64,000 nucleotides of DNA from Drosophila persimilis (lineage: Eukaryota > Arthropoda > Insecta > Diptera > Drosophilidae): contig NW_020825312.1 of the NCBI RefSeq assembly GCF_003286085.1, positions 4,960,001 through 5,024,000 of the forward strand, in the 5' to 3' direction. This document shows, in pieces, positions 46,611-59,450 of this stretch (its first letter is position 1; every line of letters begins with the position of its first letter). A program made the position numbers and the translations under genes. The notes under the pieces were generated by a model that had not been told where the DNA came from, searched no databases, and saw only the letters and a list, made by a program, of their open reading frames with translations.

Positions 46611-47444
46611 GTCGCGTGGGGTCACTAGTCGAATAAGAGTATCCATAGGTAAACGAATCCGGAGCGGATAATGTTCTCTGTCATTCCTGGAACCCGATAT
46701 GTTGGGATCCTTTCATATTTTTCTTGGTTTTCTTTGTGAAAAGTTCATAACCTTAGAGTCGTTTTAAATGTGACTGTCTCATGGCATGGCATGGCCATAG
46801 GGCATTCGGGCTTTTGTCATACTATCATTTGATCCATTTTCCCCGTCGACTCTCCCCGCCCGCGCATATCCTGCTGTCGTACTGCCCTCCACACTAATTT
46901 GCATTCCTAACCATTTCGCTCTAACCAATTCGAGTCATTTCTTATTTGAAACAATGAACCCAGCAACAACACGAACAAACAATGGAGAGAACGAGAAAAG
47001 GAGTCATTGTGCCCTGGCTTTGCAGGCAATAAAAGACTTCACAGACAAAAGAGAGTGCGCGGGCGGCTGGGAAAGAGGGGGAGGAGTGGGGAGTGAGAGA
47101 GAACAGAGCGTGTCAAGAAACTTGGGCCAGAGAAAGAAAATCAGCAAAGAAGTTGGCGTAAAGCAGCTTAAACAATCAGGACTGCCTAATGGATATTGAC
47201 ACTTTAATGCCCTGGCCACCGACGACTCTGACTCCAAGCTGGAGTTCTCACTCTCCCGAGAGAGGCTGAGCGGAGAAGCCTCCTCGCACTCGCAATCGCA
47301 CTCGCACTCGCAGGACCAAGCCGTGCAGATGTCTTGCTCTAATTTGGTTCAGCTTTGTCCAGTTCATTTTTCTTGTGCCGCATTCTTTGCCTTAAAGAAA
47401 ATTGCAGTGCCGAAATTAATTATAGAGCCGGACCCGGGACCAGG

Positions 47445-47475
47445 CACGGCACGGGACCGGGCCCGGGCCCGGGCC
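47445..47475. repeat. GC-only palindromic run
   Basis: CACGGCACGGGACCGGGCCC continues as tandem GGGCCC units, self-complementary, sitting next to a TTTAATTAAA palindrome at 47478-47487. Confidence 0.7.
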
Positions 47476-48007
47476 ATATTTAATTAAACGTGGACATTTT
47501 AAACTTGTCCACCCAATGAGCCACCACCAAGCCTCAGCGGCAAATGTAGCAACTAGGACCGGAGTGCCGTCAGGAGCCCAGAACGTGGAACCAAAAGGCG
47601 TAATTAATTAGTGGAGACGTGCCATATAATTGCGGCAGAAGTAACTTTTTCCCCATTTGGAGACTCTTTTATTATTTTGTTGGTCAAGGAATGTTTCAAT
47701 TACGTGTATTGCCGATTGAGAGGCGGATGGGACGGTGGACGGGGGACGGTGGACGGGGGCCACGGCAGGTGGAAATTAATTAAATTAGCAGGCGTCACTT
47801 TGGAAAAACGTATCGTGCCAGGACTTGAAATATTTCGTGCTACACACCCCCAACACATTCACACACCTCGAGCCCATTCCTCATCCTAAAATCGTCCAAA
47901 AATTCGCATAGATAACCTCACTTCCGTTCTCTATAACCGAAAACGTCATTTCCGGCAAATTAGTCCAGTCAACTGTGCTATGACATTTTGTGTTAGCATG
48001 TGCTGGC

Positions 48008-48008
<1 letters not shown>

Positions 48009-48038
<30 letters not shown>
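48009..48038. repeat. (GT)n microsatellite
   Basis: About 14 uninterrupted GT units. Confidence 0.9.
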
Positions 48039-48039
<1 letters not shown>

Positions 48040-48168
48040 GACGATTTGAAATCACTGGCCACGTTTTAAGCATATTTCCTGGCTTTGGGATGCAAAGCAA
48101 TTTCATGCAGGTCCACGGCCGACAAAAGTTTCGACTACGCTTTGACGGCGAGGATGCTGGATGCACTG

Positions 48169-48207
48169 CCCACAACTGGCCCACAACTGGCCCACAACTG
48201 GCCCACA
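48169..48207. repeat. 11-bp tandem repeat
   Basis: Three and a half copies of CCCACAACTGG. Confidence 0.9.
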
Positions 48208-48820
48208 CTCCCTGCTGCCGTATTCTTTCAATTTGTGGATGGCTTATAGTTTATGGACACTTATCGCATATATAATTAGTTCTCCTGCTCGTTACTTTTA
48301 ATTGTGTAGCCGCCTAATTGCATTTGTAATGTGTTATAATTAGTGGGCATTATGGGCACGACCACTCCCCCCCTAATATTCGCCTCGATTGGGGAGTCCG
48401 AAGGTGTTTCGTTTCTTATAGACATGTATTTCGGGTCGTTTGATCTGCGGTATCCGCAGTGAATTCTGAACAGCAGCTTTCCCGAAATCCATGCATTTTG
48501 CACTTAAGCCTTTTTGTTGGCTGGACAATGGCAATGGGCTCTGCTCTCTGGCCTCAGTGGGGGGGCTGACAAGGTCCTGGGGGTGGGAAATAGATGGATG
48601 GGTGCAGGCGTTTACCCTTTTGTGTGGGCGTCTTTTTCACTTATTTGCGTTTATAATCTGGTTTCTTTTTTCGTGTGTCCGGGTCACGTCAACAGAAGTG
48701 CACACTTTTGTTGTCGCTCGGTCGGTCGGTCGGTGGCTGCCTGCAGCCCAGCTACATGAAAAATTATTTACATAAATATCCGCGCTGTCAATTGTGTGTT
48801 GTGGCATGTAAAGTGACAGT

Positions 48821-48847
48821 AGCAGAGCAGAGCAGAGCAGAGCAGAG
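48821..48847. repeat. AGAGC pentamer microsatellite, locus 1
   Basis: Four to five AGAGC units. The same pentamer expands at 49338-49380 and, on the other strand, at 59427-59450. Confidence 0.85.
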
Positions 48848-49214
48848 TACAAAATGGCGTTGCCGCCGCTGTCCTTGTCAGCGTCGCCTCCGCGGCCGCG
48901 GCCGCCGTCGCCCCGTACGTGACTGCACATTTTTTTCGCCACTCGCCTCTTCAGCCCGAAAATGTTGGTGGGACTATCAAATGCAAATGCATTGTATATG
49001 CCACTGTGCGGGCGTGCAACTCCGTGCGGAGGCGTGTCAGGGGCGACGTCAGACGTCAACGTTATGGCTGCCAAAGTTTTCAATTTTCCACTTAATTGCT
49101 TTCAATTAAGCAAAGAGTCCTCTTTAGTCCCCAACACGATGCCCCAAAACGAACTCGACTCTCAACTCGGCTGAAGCATTGCCCCAGCCCCATTCAGACC
49201 CTTTCCCATTGTCT

Positions 49215-49216
<2 letters not shown>

Positions 49217-49247
<31 letters not shown>
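49217..49247. repeat. (CA)n microsatellite
   Basis: About 15 CA units followed by ATACATATGTATGTATGTAT. Confidence 0.9.
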
Positions 49248-49251
<4 letters not shown>

Positions 49252-49337
49252 TATGTATGTATGTATAGGTATAGGTATATGTTGTAGCAGTGTGTCCCGT
49301 TATGTCCGTTCAATTAAATTACACACTAGAGCCGCAT

Positions 49338-49380
49338 CAGCAGAGCAGAGCAGAGCAGAGCAGAGCAGAGCAGTGCAGAG
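49338..49380. repeat. AGAGC pentamer microsatellite, locus 2
   Basis: About seven AGAGC units ending in GTGCAGAG. Confidence 0.88.
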
Positions 49381-49985
49381 CCTGAAGATTCCTGCCAGTC
49401 CTGGCAGGTTCATCCATACTGCGTCCAGACCCCGGGCAGCACTTGCCCGCACCGCATTGTTATCACTGTCAAGAAGCCGAAGCAGGAGCTGGCAGAGCCC
49501 CACAGTGGCGGATGGCACTTGAAAAATACTCCTTGAGGGAGGACTTTGGCATCCCACGCAGAAACGACCCGTTTCGACCAAGTCCCAGATAATAAACAGT
49601 GAAATGAAACATTCCAAATTTGTTGACTTTCTTTTTTTGAACCACTGTGCACCCGCACACTGTTTGGCGCTATGTTTGTTTGTTTGTTTGTCCGCTGCGC
49701 TGTTGTGCGTGTTTTTGACCGAGGCAGAGTCAGAGGCAGAGTCAGAGGCAGAGTCAGAGTCAGCGGCTTGTGCGCCTTGATTGCTGCACTTGCCAGTCCA
49801 CGGACAGCCCCCGGACAGTCCCCGGCCGGGCCAAGGGTCACACGAGAGTAAGCGGGCAACGAGGCAAGCAAATGAACAAATAAACAAACAAACAGTCCAA
49901 CACGGCCAACTGCTTTGAACCATCGCATCGGCCCCTCTCATTGCACAATATGCAAAAGAGCGTGTAATGCGTCTGTCTGAGTTCT

Positions 49986-49999
49986 CCCCCCCCCCCCCC
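49986..49999. repeat. Poly-C tract
   Basis: 14 consecutive C residues, unusual in length for a fly genome and prone to sequencing length error. Confidence 0.9.
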
Positions 50000-51125
50000 T
50001 TAATTTATCTAATGCCAGGGAAAGTCACACTTGCCACAGACATCCACTCTTGCCACACACGCGCACACAGTAGTAGCACTCCCTCACAGTCACAGGTTAA
50101 GCTTTCGGCAAGGCAAGAGGATATTTTAATTACATTTACGCAAAATTGCAAAATTGAATAAGGCTTTGCTCAAGAGCTGGGGGCGGGACGGGGGCTGGAG
50201 AGTGTCTGTGTGTGTGTGCGTGTTGCGGTGGAGGCGGAGTGCAGTGAATGTGGCCTGAATCCTTTAAGCTGCAATGTAAACAAGTGAAAAGCATTACTAA
50301 GACAGGCCCGAAATCTGTTTACGGTTATTAAGCAACCATAAATGCCCGTTCCCCTCCCCCTCACCCAATATAATTACAGTCCAATGAAGCATCTCCAGTA
50401 TATTTCTGCTTGCTGGAAGGGAGGGGCCCAAGTAGCAAATGTCAAATGTGGCCACGATGTGAAATTGTGGGCAGTTCTCCCCAGGACTCTCCAAGCTGGT
50501 CTGTTCTCTATGACAGAAGTCGTACCTTTAATTTATTTCATTATTTTATGGAAGAATTATGAAACTCATTCCCCCAATCGAGGAAACAACAAATAGCTTT
50601 AAACCCTAACATAATCAAACAATTTCTTAGCAGATACATACTCTTACGTATGTACACTGGTAGGTACTATAAATCCGTTGGCAAATTCAATTCCAGCCCA
50701 TTCCCATTCCAGCTCGCGTAGGTAGGACACATTTCAGCACTTACGCTGGCCAGAGGGGGGTCCTGCTAGAGCCCACGTCCTACCGCCACCACCTACTCGC
50801 GGGCACAGCAGTTGGCCGGGCAATCCGCAAAGCCAAACCCAACCCAGCGAAGACCCAACGGAACCGGGCCGAGCCGAACTGAAGCCTAATCGAACACGTT
50901 TCATATGACTGCGGCGCTAAAGATTACATTTTAATCTCTCTCTCTACTGGCAACTGCCATCTGCCATCTGCCGGCCCGCTCTGGCATCTTTCTCTGTTTT
51001 CTCCGCGGCTCCATCGATGGTTGTCCCCTCCGGTTTGGCTCTGGTTGGTCATGCAACTAATCAATGCCTCGTACTTGATTTTAACTTGCTTGTAATTGGG
51101 CAGCGATGAAGATTGGAGGAGCGGC

Positions 51126-51149
51126 GCGATGCGATGCGATGCGATGCGA
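51126..51149. repeat. GCGAT pentamer microsatellite
   Basis: Four to five GCGAT units; followed about 100 bp on by degenerate CCCCTGTCG repeats (51225-51262). Confidence 0.85.
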
Positions 51150-53908
51150 CGACAGCCGTCGCGACGGTGGAGCCCTGGCGATAAATGTCCGAAAAATTCT
51201 AAGCGCGTACGCGACTGAGCTAGTCTTCCCTCCCTGTCGCCCCTGTCGCCCATGTCGCCCCTGTGCTCCTTGGCTCCTTGCCTCCTGGCTCGGCGGTGTG
51301 AAATTACCGTTTAATGAAAAAAGCTCCAGCAGCTTCCCCCAACCGAAAGATACACCCGAAAAGATACAGATACAGATACAGCTAGACCCGTACGAGTGTG
51401 TACCAGGTGCGTAGTCGGAAAAGTTGCTCTGAGTAAGGATCCTGGGCTCCAGCACTGGCTATCTCTGAATGCTGCATCCATCTGCTGACTAGCCCGATAA
51501 AGTTATCCAGCATTCTGTGGCCCCTACGCCCCTGGCTACAGCTGTAGTCACAGATACAGAGCGCCGCGTAGGTAGTCAGATATATTTTTTGCTGATGTGC
51601 TGGAAATTGCCACACTCTCACACACACACAAAGACACACACAGAAACAGCACGTGACAAGGTGAAATAAAATGAGAAGCTATCAGCGGACAGCAGCAGTT
51701 GCGAATTGCTGTAGATGCCTGAGGTTCAGTTCTGGCCATGGCCAATGCAGTTGCAGTTGCAGTCGCAGTTGCAGTCGCAGATACGGATAACCAAGGAGCA
51801 GATACATACATGACGATACAACATCTTATTAGTTTTTAGTGCGAGGAAGGTGACTTGTAGATGGCCGTTGCAGTAGCAGTTAGAAAATTTGCATACTCGT
51901 ACCAGTCGGCGGGGCGGGAGGCGAAATATTTAGCCGCCTACTGGCTACATCCAATGGCATTCCTCAGTGTCACTGCCACTCGTATTGGAATCGGTTTGGG
52001 GCTCTTTAAGGGTCCATTCAGGGTCCATTCTGTCATTATCGGTCCTTAGTGGGCTGGTGCCCCATCTCATATTCATATCAATTCATATCCTGATTAGATA
52101 TTGGTTAAAAGGTAAGATTCTTGCCATTGTATGGGCATTTCCGGGGCCATAAAAACTTTAACAATCAATAAAAACAGATTTCACTATACTTATGTCCAGT
52201 CATTAGTCTCTAAATTTATTGACAGACAACTAAATTAACCAATTTACATATGATTTCATCAACTTGGATGGGAAAGCGTTTTAAAATAGAAAATTCGGAT
52301 TAAAACTTACATTTTTCGGTATTTTTTGGTATTTTTATAGTCATGTTTTCTTTTACTGTTATTTCCTGTAAGAAAGATGATTTTTGACACCAATTTTTCC
52401 TCAAAGTCTCTATTGAAAATCTAAAAAAGACCCAGAAAATTGGCCCAATGTTGGCTGACGGGATAATTTTTTACCCGGGAATTTGGCAACGTAGCGCCAG
52501 AACATCAAATGCCTGAGCGGATTTACATATAAGAAACCAACAGGAAAGGTTTTGACATTTGGAAAATGAACAATAAATATTTAGTTTATTGGTAAGAAAA
52601 AATGTATTACAGATAGTCCCAGCCAATTCGCAGAGTTATGCACTTTCGTAACCCAAACTTAAGAACCAGTTCCTTTTTTGGCAGGTCATATTTCTGCTTA
52701 TATCTCGAAAGCCAATCGTTCGGTATTTTTCAGGTTTTTTCGGTAAATTAAGGGCTATTCAAATGGAAAAGCTATCTTCCAAAGTTGGGCTTTTTCATTA
52801 TTTGTTTGTTAACATTTTGTGGTAGGATTGAAACGCCCAAATACTGTAGTGCCGTTGCTGATGACTAATAGCACAGTGAAACAGTAGACCTGACCAGGTC
52901 TTGGAACTGGTACCACCTTTACCCGGATGACTCCTCGCTGATTTACAACATTGATTGCTCACTTCCATTAGCCGGCTACTGGTCCGTCCGCAATGACAGT
53001 TAACCCAGTGCAATTGCACTACTGACACCGACGCGTTGGCCAAAAAAAACCCTATTAACCTTTCAAATTTCCAATGTTAACTAGAAACAGCGGGGGGGCA
53101 CACTTCCCTTCCCAGTGCGAGTGGCACTGCGGGCCACTGCGGCTCCTTGGCTGCTCGGGGCTCGGGGCCTCTGCCTGACTGCCTTCAACCCGAAGCTTCC
53201 GACGCACTTTGCACAATTTACGTGCACATAAATTACCATTAATTAAATATTTCTACGCTAATGCGGTTCGAGCGTCGCTTCTCGGTAATCACTGCGACTT
53301 TTGGCCATCGGTGTCCCAGAGCCTGGACACAGGGCCCTGCAATGGCCAGAACAGGCCAGAACGCTAAACCGACAAGTGACAGAGACACCAGCCACGGCAC
53401 CAGCCTCAGCACCAGCCCGTCCCTGTCCACCATCCACCATCCACCATCTTCCATCTTCAATCCACCATCCACCAATACAGCCGAACACGTTCATTAAGCT
53501 TAATGTAGCGGAGCAGGCGTACAAAGAGGAGCGCTGGTCCAAGGGTCTCCGTGTCCGTGTCCGTGTCCGTCTCCCCCGTCCTGCCTGTCCCTTTTGCATA
53601 TGACAAACGCGCAGGCGCGTGGCCCGAACAGGGGCTACCATTTCTGCGGCTACTGCTCACTGCCACTCGCTCTCCTCCTTGGGGCCTTTAAATTTATGGA
53701 ATTATGAATAATATTTTAAGGCCCCGAGGGCGGCCACCGGGCAGAGTCAAGTCGAGTCGAGTCGGATCTGTTGGGTTAGTTCTGCTGGCTGATTGCCTGG
53801 GACGGTGACGAATCGATTGATGTCTTGCTGTGAGTTATCACGTCGCTTGTCTTCAAAAAGTTTTAACAAGGCCGTATCCCGTATAGATCCCTATCCATAC
53901 ACACATAG

Positions 53909-53944
53909 ACGCTATACGCTATACGGTATACGCTATACGCTATA
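53909..53944. repeat. CGCTATA heptamer repeat
   Basis: Four to five CGCTATA units with one inverted step (CGGTATA), giving a partly palindromic tract. Confidence 0.85.
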
Positions 53945-54949
53945 TCTGTTCTTGTCGTGCGCTGCATTTTTGATGAAAATCACTTATAATCCCATCAACA
54001 TTCCCCATCTCACTCCCCAATTGAGAGTTAATGTCTTGTCTGTGAGCCGTGGGAGGAATGGCGGATGGTGAATGGCGGATGGGGGATGGGGGAGGGCGGG
54101 GGGATGGATATGGGAGGAGAGCGGCCCTCGAACCAAAACCAAAACTTCGTTTCGTTTATTTGATGGGTTTTGGAGTGCAGGGCTTGCCGGATTGCCGGCT
54201 TGCCGGCTTGTGTGTTCGTATTGGGCCTTCTTCAACTGCTTTTTATTGATGATGTCTTTGTTTATTTGTTGTTTGTTGTTTGTTGTTCCCATGTTGTCGC
54301 ATGGTGTGTTCTGCTGTGCTGTGCTGTGATGTGTTGTTCTTATTGGACGCGCTTCAGTAATATGTTATTATATATATCAGAGAGGCAAATCCAACCGAAG
54401 CACATCAAACGCCCGAACAGCAGAAGCGAGAACTAAATAATTACCAAACAACATCCGGTGCTCCAGCACCACCAGGAGGACACCAGGCGGCATCCCCAAT
54501 AGCTACAGCAGAAGCAACAGTCTGCCCCCCTCCCCCCCCATACTGATTCATCCTCCCCTCCCCGGTCGTTGAGAGTTGACAAAGTGTTTCACTTAATATC
54601 ACATGACGCGTCCCAATGACGGCATTGGAAGAGATCTCTCGCTTTCTCTTTCTCTTGGAATGATTCTTCACTGGGAATTAGAAAGACATACAACACATAT
54701 AGAGATATGGCCGAAGGGATTAGGAGAATGTTTAGTGGTACCATATGGGCGCCAAGATATTTGGTTTTATATCAAATTATATCTACATATACTTATGGGC
54801 ATAGGAATGGTATGGATAGTATAGATGAACCCTTCCTTACTGGGCTCAGCCACCGCCTTACCGAGATATGGAGATACCATTTCATATTGATCTTACCGTT
54901 TTCGATCGCTTCGATCGGTTATATCAGATATTAATCTGAAGAGATGAGA

Positions 54950-55260
54950 GGAGCAGAAATAATTTTAATTATTTTTGATTTATATTTGATTTGTATTTGA
55001 TTTTTAAATACAAAAATATTGGAAAATTAAATAGAATTTCATTCATTTTCATTTACTTGCATTTAAATTTATTTAAAAGTTTAAGTTTAATGCGGTCCAT
55101 ATTTAATATATAAATAAATATATATAATATAAATTGAATATAAATATAAAACTCCTAATATAAATATATTTTACTCAATTTGCAGGAAATATATTTAATT
55201 AAAATATGAAATATATGTATGTAGATCAGATATTTTTCTATTAATATCAAAATTTAGGTG
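54950..55260. repeat. AT-rich block
   Basis: About 300 bp composed almost only of TTTGATTTATATTTGATT-like and ATATAAATATA-like runs, with very few G or C. Confidence 0.8.
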
Positions 55261-55676
55261 AAAGTATTAGAGTCTAAGTGTAACTATTCCGAGTTCGGGG
55301 CTTTCTTCTCTACTTTTTATTATTATTTATATGTATATTCCCTCCTTCCCACCCCTTAAGTGTAAAGGCTTCCTTTAAAGGCTAACTTAACAGTTTTTTA
55401 AACCGATTACTCCATCCATAAATATGTACCGAGTATTTCTTTTGGGTTTCGGTTTTAGGATGTTTTTCTTTTTGGTGACATTTCGCCATATGATTTCCAT
55501 AAGCTGCCACAGCGGCTGCCATAGACAAGTATTGCCCACTGCTCCATCCCCGTCCACGTCCCCCTCCCCATCTGCTCCCCTCTGCCCCGCTCACGAGCAC
55601 ATGTTGCTGCTTATTTTAGGATGCGATGTACAGCCAAACAAATCCCCAACACCGCAACGCACTTAGTTAACGACGG

Positions 55677-55757
55677 TGACGGCGACTGAGACGGCGACAG
55701 AGACTGCGACAGCGACTGCGACTGCGACAGCACCAGCACCAGCACCAGCACCAGCGA
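55677..55757. repeat. GCGACT / CAGCAC hexamer microsatellite
   Basis: Degenerate GACGGCGACAGA and GACTGCGACAGC units, then four AGCACC units. Confidence 0.85.
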
Positions 55758-55929
55758 CGATGCGTCGTCACAGCCGCCAGCTTGCAGTGACAATTGTCAA
55801 TGAAGTTTCCGTAATAAATTTTCGTCTTTTGGTTGTCTGTGCGTCCCTCCTCCTGCTCACCGTCCATCCTCCCTGTGTCCACAGACACTCCCCTTTTGGA
55901 GCGAGCGGACTAACTTGACACGTTTCTTA

Positions 55930-55949
55930 TGTGTGTGTGTGTGTGTGTT
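55930..55949. repeat. (GT)n microsatellite
   Basis: About ten GT units. Confidence 0.85.
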
Positions 55950-58570
55950 GCATGCAACATGGAAAAAGAGAGACCACGGGACCACGGCTCGTTTGCCACG
56001 CCACGAGGATTTGGTGTCGCGGCTTTTTATGAGGATCAGCTGCAGTTGTGGCCATATAAAATAAACAAGACGGGTGAAAATCCACGTCCGAACTCCATAT
56101 ACTCTCTACGGCGCTCCAATGGGAGATCTTGGATCTCGATCTTTCGCGGATTGACATGTTTATGATGTTGTAAATCATGTGACAAATTTCTTTTCTACTT
56201 GTATTGGCTAAACCAAGTGGAAACTAGGTTTTGGGTCTATAGTTAGGAATACTTTAACTATTCGTATTTATTATTCTGCTGGTGCAGAGCAATATTATCT
56301 GGGTGGAGATCTCTATTTTGTTGTTATATCTACTTACCTTCTGGGTACCAATTGATTGCTTTTTACAAGCCTTGCCACCTAGTGATCGTACCTCTGTCCG
56401 CAAAGAGGATCTTCGATACGCTTGGCGGCTGAATGATGGCAGAAGTTGGTCTTTAAATATGCAAAATTCACAGCATTAATTACACTTGCCGCGAGTCGTT
56501 CGCGTTGTCTTTGAAGCAGCTAACAACATGGCTGCGACACATCTCTCGGCTCCTCCATTCCTCGTTGCCTCCATTTCTCAATCCCTTCACTCTTCCAACC
56601 GAAACTGAGAAAAGTCCAGCCAACATTTCCCACTCAATTACCTTGACGGTGCGCCCGCTGGTGGCATAAATCATTTACCATAAAAACGTCGCCTTGTCTA
56701 CACTTTTCCTTTTCATACGCCAAAAATAAGCAAACGCTTACGAAACACTCGAAACCCGATAGGACGCGGGGGAGGGGGTGGGCTGGTGCGGGGGGCTCTA
56801 CAATTTTGAGAGGGGGAGGGACCCCATTCAATAATCGCCAGCACAGATACAGATACGGAGTGGCAGTGCCCCCTCCTCCGGTTGGGTGCCTGCGAAGCAT
56901 GTTTTCGATGTCTATTTTTGGGCGTCGCACGTTTGTATTTCACTCTTTTTGGGATAAATGTCTGAGCCAGAGACTGCTTGGTGGCTCGCTCTTTGCTCCT
57001 CGCTCTCCGCTCTCCGCTCTCAGCTCCCCGTCTCGGGCTGTGGCATTCATAAATATTCCCAGGCGAGTGTTGAAAACTTGGTGCGAGCCGGGCCGCAACC
57101 AGAGTTCGCCACAAATTGTTTTCGATGTTGTCTCTGGCTCTGTATGCCCGTCCGTTTGTCCGTGTGTCGCCCCCCGGCGGTGATTTTGCGCAACTCGGTG
57201 TACGCTCCATAATTCAATCAATTAGTATCATTATTATTATTGACTGACCATTATTTGCCTGGCCCTGGCTCTGGGGTAATTAATTATAATAATTAGAATT
57301 TAACAAGCCTTGTTTCCATTCTCCACCTCCAGACTGCAGCATCCACCCATACCATTCCGTTCCATTCCTTCCCATCCACCTCTGGAACAGCTGTTATCTG
57401 TCTTCGAAGGGCATTCGTAGGCTTCCCCGTTCCCATCTGATTTTTTAGTGAAACATTTGCCTCAGCTGCCGCTGCCTCTTCCGCTGCTGCCACAGGGGTC
57501 ACAAATTTGTTTAGTGAGGCAGGCGTTCAATTTGTTTGTTTATTTGTATTTTTATTTTTTGGTGGATCTTTTTGGGGGACGAAATCAAGCGTTGAATAGT
57601 AGCTCTCGCTGACAATTTATGGTGGGAAATTAGTTGGACTCGTTTCTCTGTTTATATGCTAGGGGCTTTGAAACAAATCAAGTGCTGAGGAGATCGGAAA
57701 AATGTGTTTCTAATAATCCAGCTAATAGTAGGAAAAACCACAAGAGAAAGGGGTCCGATCGTATCATTTACATGGGTGGATAGCTTGGGTTTCTCTTTCG
57801 GAGTTCTGGTTGCAATTATAGCCCGTAAGAAGTAGAGGGAGAAAAGTTATTGGAAATTCTAGTCTCACTAGACTCTATAGAGTCCGAAATCTCTAAATTC
57901 AAATCTATTCAGAGTCAGGTACCTAAAAACTTACAACTCAAAGATTACTGGTATCCTCTGAAAAGAATATCTTCAATTGTTTCACAGGCTATAAAACAAT
58001 TGAATGGCTTCCACACTTTACTAGGAACTCATCTAACACTCTAGTATTTACGATCATTCCAGCATCAATGGAAAAACATGTAATTCTTCTTATAAGGATT
58101 CTATTAAGATAAAGATCTTTCATCAAAAGGCCATTAAACAGATTCAAAACCGTTTTCTAACCAGTTAATCCAGTGATCGATAAGAATTTTATGGCTGGAT
58201 TGGTCGGGTCGAAAGGGTCGAAAGGGAGAGACTTGAGCTTCACTTTTACCCAATCGATCCCCAGTCGATCCCCAGTCTGTCCAGAAGCTATAAACTGTTT
58301 TGAGAAGGGACAATTGGTCGAACAGATGGTGGGTATTGCCTTAATGACTTGGGATCACTTTCGAAGAACCCGTTACGCCCTAGCACGATCCTTAATAGTA
58401 ATACAGTCACTTTGGCCTGAAAAATATGTAGATATGGGTATGTTTGTATAACGTATAAACTTGAGTGCCTTTAACATGTTCCACTGTCGCCGTGGACTTC
58501 CGCTCAAACGTCCAACTGGGGCGACACCTTATAGACGAGGATGCGGCTTGGGCCCTCATGTTTGGCTTTG

Positions 58571-58650
58571 TGCTGCCCCGCCCCTCTCCCTCTGCCTCCG
58601 CCTCTGCCTCCGACTCTGCCTCCGCCTCTGCCCCTGTCTCCGTCTCGCTT
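58571..58650. repeat. CCTCTG / CCTCCG hexamer microsatellite
   Basis: More than ten degenerate CTGCCTCCGCCT-type units on a strand-biased pyrimidine tract. Confidence 0.85.
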
Positions 58651-59426
58651 TCTCCCTGTTTCTTCTAGTGGTTCTTCTGGTAACAAAATTCAAGCCATAT
58701 GTTCGGGTGAAAACGACAAGACTTCTCTCTCTCTCTCTCGTAAAAACTTAAAAAACAGGCCGCGCTAAAAGCAAAATTCGATTCTTTGCCATTTCCATTT
58801 GCACTGAGTAACAAACAACCGTTGCAAGATGGAACTGGGAACTGGGAATGGGAATGGGAATGAGACCAGGGCCCAGACTCGGACTCGAGCTCAAACCCAG
58901 GGACAGAGTCGAAAACCATGACCAAAGACCAAAGATCCAAATGGCCAGAGTCGTTGCATGTTTCTTACTTGATTTTCTGCTATAAATTAAAGGACTTTAA
59001 TGACACTTTGGACGACGGTTTCGAGACGATCGCCAAGCGAATTGTTTGGCCTGGGCCTGGGACTGGGCCTCAGCCAGCAGCCAACAGCCAGACACAACGC
59101 GAGATGCGATGCAAAGTCATTCTCCATGGGTGCGAAAATGCCACGCAATGTCCAATAACAACAACAACAACACCAAGACCAAGACCAACAAAAGCAACAG
59201 CAGGAACATCCCGCCATTGTATGACCAATAGAATGTGGATTTTAGACTGAGACTGAGGCTGAGGCTGAGACGGAGGACTGAGGACTGAGGTCTGAAACCC
59301 AGTTCGGAACGCGGCCTTCCTCCATCCGAGTGCAGGAAATTCATTAAGTGTATTTATTGCTTCGATTAAGATGGACACTACTCACCTGCGAAAGAGGCCC
59401 TGTCGCTGTCGCGAGCCCCCTTCCAG

Positions 59427-59450
59427 CGCTGCTCTGCTCTGCTCTGCTCC
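59427..59450. repeat. AGAGC pentamer microsatellite, locus 3 (reverse strand)
   Basis: GCTCT repeated four times; same unit as at 48.8 and 49.3 kb. Confidence 0.85.

Noticed and set aside
47449-47475. GC-rich palindromic run as a terminator or origin
   Set aside because: Simple GGGCCC tandem repeats explain it; nothing else supports a function.
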